A DNA stretch of 64,000 bases, taken from Pseudomonas sp. MM223 (GTDB lineage: Bacteria > Pseudomonadota > Gammaproteobacteria > Pseudomonadales > Pseudomonadaceae). Of the stretch, positions 25,839-35,851 are shown piece after piece (the first letter of the stretch is position 1; each line of letters opens with the position of its first letter). The DNA lies in the NCBI GenBank assembly GCA_947090765.1, contig OX352322.1, forward strand, positions 4,199,501-4,263,500. The letters run 5' to 3'. The notes under the pieces were generated by a model. The model was not told the origin of the DNA. It did not search any database and worked only from the letters and a program-made list of their open reading frames with translations. The translations under genes were made by a program, and so were the position numbers.

Positions 25839-27520
25839 ATGAACTGCCTTAAACCCCTTGCCGCATTCGGCCTGCTCATGCTCGGCGCCAGCCAGGCCTT
25901 GGCTGCGCAAACAGTTAAACAACCAAACATTTTGCTAATCGTCGCCGATGACCTCGGCTTTTCTGACCTGTCCGCCCTGGGCAGCGAGATTCAGACCCCG
26001 CATCTGGACAAGCTACTGGCCGACGGCCGCCTGATGCTGGACTTTCATGCCGCGCCCAGCTGCTCCCCCACCCGCGCAATGCTGATGTCGGGCAATGACC
26101 CGCACATTGCCGGGCTGGGCATGATGGCCGAAGCACGCAAGCGCCTGCCGGCAGGCTACGAAGTGCGCGCAGGTTACGAAGGCGTGCTCGGCGCCAACGT
26201 CGCCACCCTGGCCGAACTGCTACACGATGCCGGTTACCGCACCTACATCTCCGGCAAATGGCACCTGGGCATGCAGCCCGCGCAGCAGCCACAAAACCGC
26301 GGTTTCGACCAGGCCTATGTACTGCTGGAAGGGGGGCTGCGCACTTCAAGCAAGCCAACATGGACTTGCAGTCAAACTACAGCGCAACGTTCCAACACAA
26401 CGGCAAACCTGTCGAACTGCCCGACAACTTCTACTCCAGCACCTGGTTCACGGACCGCCTGATTTCCGCCATCGACGAAGGCCAGGCCAGCCAAAAACCC
26501 TTCTTCGCCTTCGCCGCCTACACCGCACCACACTGGCCCTTGCAGGCGCCGGACAAATACCTGGCGCAGTACCGCGGCCGCTACGATCAAGGCTACGAGG
26601 CCATCGCCCACGAGCGCCTGGAGCGCCAGCGCAAGGCCGGCCTGGTGCCAGCGGACTTCCCGCTGCAAGCGCAACTGGAGGGCGTGCCGAGCTGGGCGTC
26701 ACTCACCGTTGAACAGCAACGCCAGTCAGCCCGCACCATGGAGGTGTACGCGGCCATGGTCGCCGCGCTGGATGCCGAAGTCGGTCGGCTGGTAGATCAC
26801 CTGCGCAAGGCCGGCGAGCTGGATGACACCCTGATCCTGTTCATGTCCGACAACGGGCCGGAAAACGCTACCCGCGTCGACCCGAACTGGATCAAGCAGC
26901 ATTTCGACAACCGCCTGGAAAACTACGGCAAACGTGATTCGTTCCTGATGATCGGCTCGGCCTGGGCCCAGGTCAGCGCCCTGCCCAGCCGCCGCTACAA
27001 GATGACCACCTACCAGGGCGGCATCCGCGTACCAGCGTTTGTCTACTACCCGGCAACGATCAAGCCCGGGCGCAGCGAAGCACTGGCCAGTGTCAGGGAC
27101 ATCATGCCAACCCTGCTGCAACTGGCGGGCGCCCCCATGCCCGGCATCAAGTACCGGGAACGCGATATCGTGCCGCCCCAAGGCACCTCGGCGCTGGGCT
27201 ACCTGCAGGGCCAGGACACGCGAATTCACGCCGAGGACGAAGCCCTGGGCTGGGAAATAAACGGCAGCGCCTCGTTGCGCAAGGGGCCGATGAAGCTGCT
27301 ATGGGATGCCACCGATGGCAAGCCGGCCTGGCACCTGTACGACCTGGGCAAAGACCCCGGCGAGCACCACGACATCGCTGCCGATCACCCCGAGCAGGTC
27401 GCCAGCATGCTGCGCGACTGGAAGGCGTATGCGCAGCGCAGCAACATCGTGACCGACGCCGATGGCCGCCCCGCAAGCCCTGCCAAACCGGCCAGCCCGG
27501 CCGTGGCCAGCAAGCAATGA
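25839..27520 (+). pseudogene. Periplasmic arylsulfatase, frameshifted in a G run
   Basis: N-terminal frame 25839-26340: signal peptide (AAFGLLMLGASQALA), metal-binding ADDLGFSDL (D37, D38) and the formylglycine motif CSPTRAMLMSG (C75). The frame is lost at a run of six G (26331-26336); a seventh G restores LLEGGAAHFKQA, and the rest is open to TGA 27518-27520 with APHWPLQAPDKY, FMSDNGPENAT, YKMTTYQGGIRVPAF and LRKGPMKLLWD. The repaired protein would be ~560 residues. It hydrolyses aryl or alkyl sulfate esters. The lesion may be a real mutation, a slippage variant or a homopolymer sequencing error. Overlaps the FGE gene by ATGA. Confidence 0.87.
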
Positions 27521-28542
27521 TTGCCCGAGTAGCCGGCTGCGCAGTGGTCGCCGCCGGCCTGCTCGCCGTGGGCTACAGCGCCTGGCCAGAAGCCCCGTCG
27601 CCCGTGCTGCTGTGCAACGGCTACAGTGGCCTGCCCGTAGCGCGCCAAGGCGCCTGGCATGACGGCATGGTGCGCTTGCCAGGCGGCACGTTCAGCTTTG
27701 GCTCGGACCGTTACTACGACGAAGAAGGCCCACCACACACGGCTAGCGTGTCGGGCTTCCGGATCGATGTGCACCCGGTCACCAACGCCCAGTTTGCACG
27801 CTTCGTGGCCGCTACCGGTTACCTCACCCATGCCGAGCGGGGCATCAGCTTGAAGGACGACCCCACCCTCCCCGAGCACCTGCGGGTGCCCGGCGCAATG
27901 GTGTTCCAGCAAGGGCCGGATGTACTCAGCCCCGGCTGGCAGTTCACGCCTGGGGCAAGTTGGCGGCACCCGCAGGGGCCCGGCAGCAGCGTGGCGGGGC
28001 TGGAAAACCACCCGGTGGTGCAGGTGGCGCTTGAGGATGCCCAGGCCTATGCACAGTGGGCCGGGCGCACGCTGCCCACCGAGGCCCAGCTGGAATACGC
28101 CATGCGCGGTGGCTTGCAGGATGCCGACTTTAGCTGGGGCAAAACGGAATTGCCCGAAGGCCGGATCATGGCCAATACCTGGCAGGGCCAGTTTCCCTAT
28201 CACAACGCGGCAGCCGACGGCTTCACCGGCACCTCACCGGTGGGCTGCTTCCCGGCCAACCGCTTTGGATTGTTCGATGCTGGCGGAAATGTATGGGAAC
28301 TGACCCGAACGGGCTATCGCCCCGGCCACGATTCGCAGCGTGACGCCGCCCTCGACCCGCCTGGTCCCACCCTGGACGAAAGCTTTGACCCCGCCGAACC
28401 TGGGGTAAAAGTGGCCGTGATCAAAGGCGGTTCGCACCTGTGCTCGGCAGACCGGTGCATGCGCTACCGGCCCTCGGCGCGGCAACCGCAGCCGGTGTTC
28501 ATGGCGACCTCACACGTGGGGTTCAGAACGGTTCGTGAATAA
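27517..28542 (+). CDS. Formylglycine-generating enzyme, probably periplasmic
   Basis: 341 residues starting with the ATG of the ATGA overlap with the sulfatase. Sulfatase-modifying-factor domain (PF03781): MVRLPGGTFSFGSDRYYDEE, VTNAQFARFVAATGY, WAGRTLPTEAQLEYAMRGG, FGLFDAGGNVWELTR, and the active-site cysteine pair in GGSHLCSADRCMRYRPSAR (C~309 and C~314, spaced as in human FGE). It oxidises the CSPTR cysteine of the upstream sulfatase to formylglycine. An N-terminal hydrophobic segment (VAGCAVVAAGLLAVGYSAW) suggests export or membrane anchoring, unusual for bacterial FGE. Its 3' end overlaps the acyl-CoA dehydrogenase 3' end by 20 bases. Confidence 0.92.
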   Translation: MIARVAGCAVVAAGLLAVGYSAWPEAPSPVLLCNGYSGLPVARQGAWHDGMVRLPGGTFSFGSDRYYDEEGPPHTASVSGFRIDVHPVTNAQFARFVAATGYLTHAERGISLKDDPTLPEHLRVPGAMVFQQGPDVLSPGWQFTPGASWRHPQGPGSSVAGLENHPVVQVALEDAQAYAQWAGRTLPTEAQLEYAMRGGLQDADFSWGKTELPEGRIMANTWQGQFPYHNAAADGFTGTSPVGCFPANRFGLFDAGGNVWELTRTGYRPGHDSQRDAALDPPGPTLDESFDPAEPGVKVAVIKGGSHLCSADRCMRYRPSARQPQPVFMATSHVGFRTVRE

Positions 28543-30253
28543 ACGGCAAAGGTGATGCGGCCGCTTCCATGGCCGCCACCTGCCGGTCGAAATCGGGTAG
28601 CAGGTAGTCGAAGAAGTAACGCGCACTTTCCTGTTTTTCCAAACGCTGCGGCGCGTCTACGGGCAGCGCCTGGATACAGCGGCACGTGCGGGCCCAGGCA
28701 TAAGCCTGCAAGGCTGTGCCGCACAGGTGCAGGAAGTCGCCCGCAGCCCGGTACGGGTATTCGGGGTCGTCCGCTGCGCTGACCCGCACCTTGGCAAGCA
28801 CCACTTCCAGCGTGTCACAAACCCTGCGCAACGCATCACCCGCCTCACCCGCGCCGGTCTCCTCCCGCAACTCGGCCAGCAGCAGCGCAAAGCCTTCGCC
28901 CCCATCGCCCAGTACCTTTCGCAGCAGCAGGTCGTTGGCCTGCACTTCGTTGGTGCCTTCGTAGATCATCGCAATGCGGCTGTCGCGCAGCGTTTGCTCG
29001 ATGGCGAACTCGCAGGTGTAGCCATAGCCGCCGAACACCTGCAGCGCCTTGCTGGCCAGGCTAAAACCGTGATCGGTGAACACCGCCTTGATGATGGGCG
29101 TCAACAACGCCGCCAGTTTCGCGGCCTTGGCCCGTTGTACAAGGTCAGCAGATGCATCGGCGATATCCAGCCAGTGCGCGGCCCAGTAACCCAGGGCTCG
29201 CATGCCCTCGGTGCGCACACGCAGTTCCAGCAAGATCCGGCGCATGGCGGGGTGCAGGTGAATGGGGTCGGCAGCGCCCTTGGGCTGCCCGGGTGCATTC
29301 ATCTGCCTACGCTCCAGGGCGTAATCCCTGGCGTACTGCCAAGCCGCCTGCGCATGCGCCAACCCCTGCAGGCCGACATGCAACCTGGCCGAGTTCATCA
29401 TCACGAACATGGCGGCCAGGCCACCGTGCGCCTGCCCCACCAGCCAGCCGCTGGCCCCCTCGAAGCGCAGCGCGCAGGTGGCGCTGCCGCGAATACCCAG
29501 CTTGTGCTCAAGGCCATCGCAGTGCACGGCATTGCGCTGGCCATCGTCCAGCCATTTCGGCACCAGCAGCAACGACAAGCCCCGGCTGCCCGCCGGTGCA
29601 TCCGTTAGCCGCGCCAGCACCAGATGCACGATGTCATGTGTCAGGTCGTGGTCGCCGCCCGAGATGAACAACTTGTTGCCGGTAACGGCGTAGCGACCGT
29701 CACCCAGGGGTTCGGCGCGGCAACGCAGCAAGCCGAGGTCACTGCCCGCCTGAGGTTCGGTCAGGCACATGGTCGGCAGGGTTTCGCCGCTGACGATGCC
29801 CGGCAGATAGCGTGCCTGCAGCTCGACAGACGCATGGGTTTTCAGGCACAGGTAGGCGCCATGGGCGATGCCGGTGTACATGGCCCAGGCGTGATTGCTG
29901 GCGAACAGCATCTCCTGCAAGGCAGCATCCAGCACCAAGGGCAGCCCCTGCCCACCGAACTCGGGGGCGCAGGCCAGCGCCGGCCAGCCACCCTCGACAT
30001 AGGCACGATAGGCGGCCAAAAACCCCTCCGGCGTGCGCACATTACCGTCTTCAAGGCGACAGCCTTGACGATCGCCCGTTGCATTCAGCGGCGCCAGCAC
30101 CTGTTCGCTGAAGCGGGCGGCCTCCTCCAGCACCTGTGTGGCCAGGTCTAGATCGAGCTCTGCGTAGGGTGCCATTGCCTGCCAGGCCTGCTCGGCCCGC
30201 AGCCAGTGTTGCAGCACGAATTGCATGTCCAGCAAGGGCGCCTTCCAGAGCAT
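28523..30253 (-). CDS. Acyl-CoA dehydrogenase of the ferulate gene cluster
   Basis: 576 residues from ATG 30253 with GAGG upstream. FAD-binding middle domain with MCLTEPQAGSDLG and FISGGDHD; the C-terminal helical domain has the catalytic-glutamate motif MIYEGTNEVQANDLLLRKVL and FGGYGYTCEFAIEQTLRDSR. It belongs to the long subfamily with a C-terminal extension (AidB/FadE-type). Last gene of the minus-strand unit ech-vdh-fcs-thiolase-acd. It would serve a beta-oxidation-like side route of hydroxycinnamoyl-CoA or side-chain acyl-CoA; the exact role in P. putida is not established. Confidence 0.93.
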   Translation of the reverse strand: MLWKAPLLDMQFVLQHWLRAEQAWQAMAPYAELDLDLATQVLEEAARFSEQVLAPLNATGDRQGCRLEDGNVRTPEGFLAAYRAYVEGGWPALACAPEFGGQGLPLVLDAALQEMLFASNHAWAMYTGIAHGAYLCLKTHASVELQARYLPGIVSGETLPTMCLTEPQAGSDLGLLRCRAEPLGDGRYAVTGNKLFISGGDHDLTHDIVHLVLARLTDAPAGSRGLSLLLVPKWLDDGQRNAVHCDGLEHKLGIRGSATCALRFEGASGWLVGQAHGGLAAMFVMMNSARLHVGLQGLAHAQAAWQYARDYALERRQMNAPGQPKGAADPIHLHPAMRRILLELRVRTEGMRALGYWAAHWLDIADASADLVQRAKAAKLAALLTPIIKAVFTDHGFSLASKALQVFGGYGYTCEFAIEQTLRDSRIAMIYEGTNEVQANDLLLRKVLGDGGEGFALLLAELREETGAGEAGDALRRVCDTLEVVLAKVRVSAADDPEYPYRAAGDFLHLCGTALQAYAWARTCRCIQALPVDAPQRLEKQESARYFFDYLLPDFDRQVAAMEAAASPLPFIHEPF

Positions 30254-30267
30254 GGGGTACCTCGCGT

Positions 30268-31509
30268 TCAAGCAGCGAATTGGGGGTTTTCGATCAGCAA
30301 TGCCATGCCTTGGCCTCCGCCGATGCAGGCAGCGGCGATGCCGTAGCGCAGGCCGTCCCGGCGCAATTGCCGCGCCAGGGTGTGCACCAGCCGCAGGCCG
30401 GTGGCGGCCAACGGGTGGCCCAGGGCAATGGCACCACCATGGACGTTGAGTTTTTCTACATCGAGTTGCAGCGCCCGGGCCACGGCCAGCACCTGGGCAG
30501 CCTGGGCCTCGTTGATTTCGAAACGGTCGATTTGCTCCAGGCGCAAGCCGCTGCGCTCCAGCAGCAGCGCGATGGCCGGAGCGGGCCCGATGCCCATGGT
30601 GTGCGGCGACACGCCAACAGCCGTGGCCATCAGCAAGCGGGCCAACGGCAGCTGGGTACAGGCTGAGTAGTGCGTCACCACAGCCGCGGCGGCGCCATCG
30701 ACTACTGCACAGCTGTTGCCAGCCGTTTGTACACCGTCACTGTGCACGGCACGCAGCCGGGCCAACGCCGCAGCATCAGTCGCCCGTGGGTGGCTGTCCC
30801 GGCTGATCTCGCCCACGCCACGGGGCAGCTCGATCCCGCGTGGCAAGCAGCCTTCAACGTCGAATGTCTGCGCCGTGACGCCCACGATCTCTTCATCGAA
30901 CCAACCCTGCTGCTGGGCGTGCAAGGCGCGCTGGTGGCTGCGCAAGGCCCAGGCATCCACGGTTTCACGATGCAGGCCGAACTCACGCGCCAGGTTGTCT
31001 GCGGTACCGATCATGTCCACGCCGGCAGCGGGGTCGTACAGCGCCTCCCAGAGAAAGTCCTTGAACCCGACCGGTGCACCCAGCCGAAAGCCGTTTCGGT
31101 GTTGGTAGGCCGCAATCGGGTTGCGTGACATCGACTCGGCGCCCACGCACAGTACCTGCTGCGCGCCACTGCGCAGTTGCTCACCGGCCTGGCGCAACAG
31201 TTCAAGGCCGGTGCCGCAAATACGTTGCACCGCCAGCGCCGGGACGGCCTGCGGCACACCGCAGTACAACCCCACATGGCGCGGCAGGAAGTAGGCATCG
31301 AAACTGGCCTGGGCCATGCTGCCGGCAAGTACGCTGTCCACCGTATGTGGGGCGATGCCAGCCCGTGCCAGCACCGCGCGCCCGGCCTTGATCCCCAGGT
31401 CGATGGGCGATACAGCAGACAGTGCGCCCCCCAGGTCTACCCAGGGGGTACGCACCATATCCACAATGGCCGCGTCTTCGAACGTTGTGCACAGGCCGGC
31501 ACTGCTCAT
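30268..31509 (-). CDS. aat: Beta-ketothiolase / acetyl-CoA acyltransferase of the ferulate cluster
   Basis: 413 residues. Thiolase fold with nucleophile Cys98 in QRICGTGLELL, NVHGGAIALGHPLAATG (catalytic His) and AACIGGGQGMAL (second Cys). The N-terminal AAIVDMVRTPWVDLGGAL is the usual opening. The ATG overlaps the fcs stop (31506-31509), so it is translationally coupled to fcs. It catalyses CoA-dependent cleavage of a 3-ketoacyl-CoA. In P. putida the gene in this position is called aat; the main ferulate route by Ech does not require it. Confidence 0.92.
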   Translation of the reverse strand: MSSAGLCTTFEDAAIVDMVRTPWVDLGGALSAVSPIDLGIKAGRAVLARAGIAPHTVDSVLAGSMAQASFDAYFLPRHVGLYCGVPQAVPALAVQRICGTGLELLRQAGEQLRSGAQQVLCVGAESMSRNPIAAYQHRNGFRLGAPVGFKDFLWEALYDPAAGVDMIGTADNLAREFGLHRETVDAWALRSHQRALHAQQQGWFDEEIVGVTAQTFDVEGCLPRGIELPRGVGEISRDSHPRATDAAALARLRAVHSDGVQTAGNSCAVVDGAAAAVVTHYSACTQLPLARLLMATAVGVSPHTMGIGPAPAIALLLERSGLRLEQIDRFEINEAQAAQVLAVARALQLDVEKLNVHGGAIALGHPLAATGLRLVHTLARQLRRDGLRYGIAAACIGGGQGMALLIENPQFAA

Positions 31510-33389
31510 GGCCGACCCTGCGCGTGCAACTGGGTCGGGTCTTCACCGCGGTACAGCGCTTCTACCTGTGCAGCCCGCCGTTGCAGCACCGCACGCTGGT
31601 TGATAGAACCCTTGTCGGTGATTTCGCCCGCGTCGATCGACGGCGGCTCTTCGAGCAGCGCCAGCCATTCGATGCGGCTGGCGTTGCCCTGGGCGTCACG
31701 GTTCAGGCGCGCCAGCCAGGCGGCAAACCAGTTGCGCACCATGCCGCTGCCCAGCACCTCGGCATCGCTGGCATCGGCGGGCAGGCCAGCAAGTGCCCGG
31801 CACTCGGGCAACCGCGGGAACACCAGCAACCCCAGGCACTCGCGGTCCGGCGCGGTTACCACGATGTCCTGCACATAGGGTGAGCCTTCCAGCACCGCAC
31901 GGTTACGCAGCGGGCCGACACTGACGAATACACCGGACGACAATTTGAAGTCCTCGGCGATACGGCCATCGAACATCAGGCCCTGTTCTGGCTGCTGCAG
32001 GTCGGCCAGCTTCAGTGCATCGCCCGAGCAATAGAACCCCTCCTCGTCAAAGGCCTCGGCGGTTTGCTGCGGCGAACGCCAGTACCCCGGCATGATGTGC
32101 GGGCCCCGGAAGCGCGCCTCCAGCTTGCCAGCCTGGGGTACCAGCTTCACTTCGCAACCCGGCGCCGGCAGCCCTACATAGCCGGCCATCGACAACGGCC
32201 CGGTAGTGAAGGTGCAGGACGGCGCTGCTTCGGTCATGCCCAGGCCAGCCATCATGCGGATGCGCTCGCCACAGTGTTGCTCGGCGATGCGGTCCAGGCG
32301 GTCCCACACGCTTTGCGACAGGCCTGCGGCGGCAAAGAAGAACAGCTTGATGCGGGCGAAGAACACATCACGTAACTGGGCGTCCTGCTCCAGTGCCTTG
32401 GCCAGTTCTTCCCAGCCCTTGGGCACGGTCAGGTAGGCCGTTGGCGAGATTTCACGCAGGTTGCGCAAGGTTTCGCCGAAGCCTTGCGGGGTGGGTTTGC
32501 CAGCGTCCAGGTAAAAGCTGCCACCGTTGTACAGCACAATGCCAAGGTTGTGGCTGCCGCCAAAGGTGTGGTTCCAGGGCAGCCAGTCCACCAGCACCGG
32601 CGGCTCTTCAGCAAACACCGGGAAGGTTTGCAGCAACATCTGCTGGTTGGCGCAGAGCATGCGCTGGGTAGTGATCACCGCCTTGGGCAGTTTGGTGGAG
32701 CCCGATGTGAAGAGGAACTTGGCGATGGTGTCGGGCCCGGTGGCGGCAAACGCTGCATCGCCAGCCGCGGGGTCGCAGGGTTGCAGCAGGGTGTCGAAGC
32801 CAAAGTGCCGACGCCCCGGCGTCTCACCGCGCACGCTGACCACGGGTACCGAGGCATCAAGCACGGCATCGAAGGCACGCAAGAACGGCTGAGTATCGGT
32901 GGTGAACACCAGGCCTGGGGTCAACACCTGGCACACATGCCGCAGCTTGGCAAAGTCCTGCGACAGCAGCGCATAGGCCGGCGATACCGGGCAATACGGG
33001 ATGCCGGCATACATGGCACCCAGCGCAATCTGCAGGTGTTCGATGTCATTGCCGGAAAACAGCGCCAGCGGCCGTTCGGCGCTCAGGCCAAAGCCCAGCA
33101 GGCGGGTTGCGATGGTGCGCACCTGGCTGAGCATTTGCGCATAGGTGATCTCGCGCCAGGCGCCGTCAGGCTCACGTGCTGCAATAAAAACAGTATCGGG
33201 GCGCATCTGCGCCCAGTGCAGCAGCCGCTCGAGCAAACGCGCAGGCAGCGGTGCCAGGGGCTCGACCGGTTGCATGCGCAGGATGCCGTCGGCTTCACTG
33301 ACCTGCACCTGAGGGTGCCCGATGGACACCTGCCGGTAGGGCGGGCATTGGCCAGGGTCGGACGACCGTAAGCGGGCTTCGGTATTCAC
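31506..33389 (-). CDS. fcs: Feruloyl-CoA synthetase
   Basis: 627 residues from GTG 33389, preceded by AAGGAGCAACC. AMP-binding fold: P-loop FLFTSGSTKLPKAV, LPWNHTFGGSHN, MAGLGMTEAAPSCTF, YCSGDALKLAD. It adenylates ferulate, p-coumarate or caffeate and makes the CoA thioester, the first step of the CoA-dependent non-beta-oxidative route. Length and neighbours match P. putida fcs. An in-frame start at 33452 is possible but has no ribosome site. Downstream of vdh by 74 bases. Confidence 0.96.
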   Translation of the reverse strand: MNTEARLRSSDPGQCPPYRQVSIGHPQVQVSEADGILRMQPVEPLAPLPARLLERLLHWAQMRPDTVFIAAREPDGAWREITYAQMLSQVRTIATRLLGFGLSAERPLALFSGNDIEHLQIALGAMYAGIPYCPVSPAYALLSQDFAKLRHVCQVLTPGLVFTTDTQPFLRAFDAVLDASVPVVSVRGETPGRRHFGFDTLLQPCDPAAGDAAFAATGPDTIAKFLFTSGSTKLPKAVITTQRMLCANQQMLLQTFPVFAEEPPVLVDWLPWNHTFGGSHNLGIVLYNGGSFYLDAGKPTPQGFGETLRNLREISPTAYLTVPKGWEELAKALEQDAQLRDVFFARIKLFFFAAAGLSQSVWDRLDRIAEQHCGERIRMMAGLGMTEAAPSCTFTTGPLSMAGYVGLPAPGCEVKLVPQAGKLEARFRGPHIMPGYWRSPQQTAEAFDEEGFYCSGDALKLADLQQPEQGLMFDGRIAEDFKLSSGVFVSVGPLRNRAVLEGSPYVQDIVVTAPDRECLGLLVFPRLPECRALAGLPADASDAEVLGSGMVRNWFAAWLARLNRDAQGNASRIEWLALLEEPPSIDAGEITDKGSINQRAVLQRRAAQVEALYRGEDPTQLHAQGRP

Positions 33390-33463
33390 GCAGGTTGCTC
33401 CTTGTTCTTGTTGTACATCCTGCCGCCGCCCGGCGCTGCCGGTGGCGGCCACTCGCGTGTTGC

Positions 33464-34912
33464 TCAGATGGGATAATGCCGTGGGCCTTGTTGCAGGGTG
33501 ACCCAGCGCAACTGGGTGAACTGATCGATGGCCGTGCGGCTGCCGAAGCTGCCGTAGCCGCTCGACTTGACCCCGCCGAACGGCATTTGCGCCTCGTCGT
33601 GCACGGTCGGGCCATTGATATGGCAGATGCCCGACTCCACCCGCTGGGCCAAGGCCAGTGCACGGCTGGTGTCGCGGCTGAAGATGGCCGACGACAGGCC
33701 GAACTCGGAGTCATTGGCCAGCTTCAGCAGGGCCTCGTCACCCTCAGCACGCAACACCACCGCCACCGGCCCGAAGGACTCCTCGCCATACAGGCGCATG
33801 CTGCTGTCGACGTGGTCCAGCAGGGTTGGCTGCAGGATGCTGCCATCCAGCTGACCACCGCACACCAGGCGTGCGCCCTTGGCCACGGCATCGTCAATCA
33901 GGGCCTTGATGCGCTCACCGGCCACGCCGCTGACCAGCGAGCCGAGTACTGATGTGCTGGCCTGTGGGTCGCCGGCGCGCAGCCCGGCCACCTTCACTGC
34001 CAGCTTGTCGACGAAGGCGTCGGCGATGCGGCTGTCCACCACCAGCCGCTCCGTGGACATGCAGATTTGCCCCTGGTTGAAGTAGGCACCGAACGCCGCG
34101 GCTTCGACGGTTGCGTCAAGGTCGGCGTCGTCCAGTACCAGCAACGGGGCCTTGCCGCCCAGCTCCAGCAAGGCTGGCTTGAGATGCCGGGCCGCCAGCT
34201 CGCCGACAATGCGCCCAACGTGGGTAGACCCGGTGAAGTTGACCCGGCGCACGGCCGGGTTGGCGATCAACCGTTCGACGATGGCCGGGGCGTCTTCCGG
34301 GGCATTGCTGATCACGTTGACCACACCGTCGCCAAGGCCGGCATCGTGCAGCACCTGGCCGATCAGCCGGTGCACGGCCGGGCTCAGCTCCGAGGCCTTG
34401 AGCACCACCGTGTTGCCGCACGCCAGCGGCATGGCGATGGCGCGGGTGGCAAGGATGACCGGGGCGTTCCAGGGCGCGATGCCCAGCACCACGCCACACG
34501 GTGCGCGCAAGGCCATGGCGAAACTGCCGGGTACATCCGAGGGGATGACTTCGCCGGTAATCTGCGTGGTCATGGCAGCGGCTTCGCGCAGCATATTGGC
34601 CGCCAGTTTCACATTGAAGCCATACCAGTTGGCCATGGCCCCGGTTTCACCCGCCGCCGCGATGAAATCGTTTGCCCGCACCTGTAGCAGGTCTGCGCCG
34701 GCCAGCAAACGGCTGCGACGCTCACCGGGCGCCAAGGCGGCCCAGGCCGGGAACGCTGCACTGGCGGCGGCTACCGCCGCATCGGCATCGGCCAGCGTGG
34801 CGGCGGCGGCTTGCGACACCACTTCACCGGTGACCGGGTTGCGGCGCTCGAAGGTACGTCCATCGCTGGCGGGGCACGACCGCCCGCCTATCAGCAAAGG
34901 CACCTGCAACAT
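33464..34912 (-). CDS. vdh: Vanillin dehydrogenase
   Basis: 482 residues, aldehyde dehydrogenase superfamily. NAD-binding FTGSTHVGRIVGE, catalytic Glu250 in LLELGGKAPLLVLD and nucleophile Cys284 in NQGQICMSTERLVVD; closing MPFGGVKSSGYG. Oxidises vanillin (or 4-hydroxybenzaldehyde) released by Ech to vanillate (4-hydroxybenzoate). Position between ech and fcs is the P. putida order and is the basis for the specific name. Confidence 0.96.
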   Translation of the reverse strand: MLQVPLLIGGRSCPASDGRTFERRNPVTGEVVSQAAAATLADADAAVAAASAAFPAWAALAPGERRSRLLAGADLLQVRANDFIAAAGETGAMANWYGFNVKLAANMLREAAAMTTQITGEVIPSDVPGSFAMALRAPCGVVLGIAPWNAPVILATRAIAMPLACGNTVVLKASELSPAVHRLIGQVLHDAGLGDGVVNVISNAPEDAPAIVERLIANPAVRRVNFTGSTHVGRIVGELAARHLKPALLELGGKAPLLVLDDADLDATVEAAAFGAYFNQGQICMSTERLVVDSRIADAFVDKLAVKVAGLRAGDPQASTSVLGSLVSGVAGERIKALIDDAVAKGARLVCGGQLDGSILQPTLLDHVDSSMRLYGEESFGPVAVVLRAEGDEALLKLANDSEFGLSSAIFSRDTSRALALAQRVESGICHINGPTVHDEAQMPFGGVKSSGYGSFGSRTAIDQFTQLRWVTLQQGPRHYPI

Positions 34913-34984
34913 GCTTATTCCTCTTGTTGTACTTATCGGGAATATCCGCAGGCTGTGGCCGGTGATGGTTCAGCCTGCTTGAAC

Positions 34985-35815
34985 TTAACGCTTGTAGGCC
35001 TGCAGGCCCGGCTTGATGCTCTTGTCGTCAAGGAACTGCTTCATGCCCTGCTCGCGCCCACCTTCGGTATCCAGCAGGCGGGACTGGTCGAGCTTGGCGT
35101 ACAGGTAGTCTTCGTTCTGCTCCCAGGTCAGTTCGCGGCAGCGCTTGAAACCGTTCTTGGCCGCACGCAGCACCACCGGGTTTTTTTCCAGCAGGTTGAG
35201 CGCGAGTTCGCGGGTGACGTCGCGCAATTGCGCCAGTGGCACGCTTTCGTTAACCAGCCCCATCTCGGCGGCTTCAGGCCCACCGAAGGTCTTGCCGGTC
35301 ATGATGTAGTACAGCGACTTGCGATGGCCAACGGTATCGGCCATGGCTTTGCTGACCAGGTTGCCCGGCGGGATGCCCCAGTTGATTTCCGACAGGCCAA
35401 AGGTGGCCTCGTCGGCGCAGATGGCCAGGTCGCAGGCCACCAGCGGGCTGAAGCCGCCACCAAAGCACCAGCCGTTGACCATGGCGATAGTCGGCTTGGC
35501 GTACATGCGCAACAGCCTCCACTGCCATTGCGAGGCATCACGGCGGATTTTTTCCTGAAGGATTTCCGGGCCGGCGTCCACCTCACGGAAGTATTCCTTC
35601 AGGTCCATGCCTGCGGTCCACGATTCACCTGCGCCGGTCAGCACCAGCACCCCGGCGTCGCTGTCCTGCTCCAGGGTTTCAAGCACGTCGACCATTTCCC
35701 GGTTCAGCGTGGGGCTCATTGCATTGCGCTTTTCCGGGCGGTTGAGGGTGACCCAGGCAATGCCCGACTCCAGTTCGACTTTCACGGTAGCCCAGCGGCC
35801 TTCGTATTTGCTCAT
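34985..35815 (-). CDS. ech: p-Hydroxycinnamoyl-CoA hydratase/lyase (feruloyl-CoA hydratase/lyase)
   Basis: 276 residues, crotonase fold. Residues shown to matter in the P. fluorescens enzyme are at the same numbers: Tyr75 (MDLKEYF), Ser123 (CFGGGFSPL) and Glu143 (TFGLSEINWGIPPGN). It hydrates feruloyl-CoA and cleaves it by retro-aldol to vanillin and acetyl-CoA. First gene of the catabolic operon; a near-consensus sigma-70 promoter lies 37-65 bases upstream and a MarR gene is divergent. Confidence 0.97.
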   Translation of the reverse strand: MSKYEGRWATVKVELESGIAWVTLNRPEKRNAMSPTLNREMVDVLETLEQDSDAGVLVLTGAGESWTAGMDLKEYFREVDAGPEILQEKIRRDASQWQWRLLRMYAKPTIAMVNGWCFGGGFSPLVACDLAICADEATFGLSEINWGIPPGNLVSKAMADTVGHRKSLYYIMTGKTFGGPEAAEMGLVNESVPLAQLRDVTRELALNLLEKNPVVLRAAKNGFKRCRELTWEQNEDYLYAKLDQSRLLDTEGGREQGMKQFLDDKSIKPGLQAYKR

Positions 35816-35851
35816 GGTTCTGCACTCTTGTTGTTCGAGGTGGTGAACACC

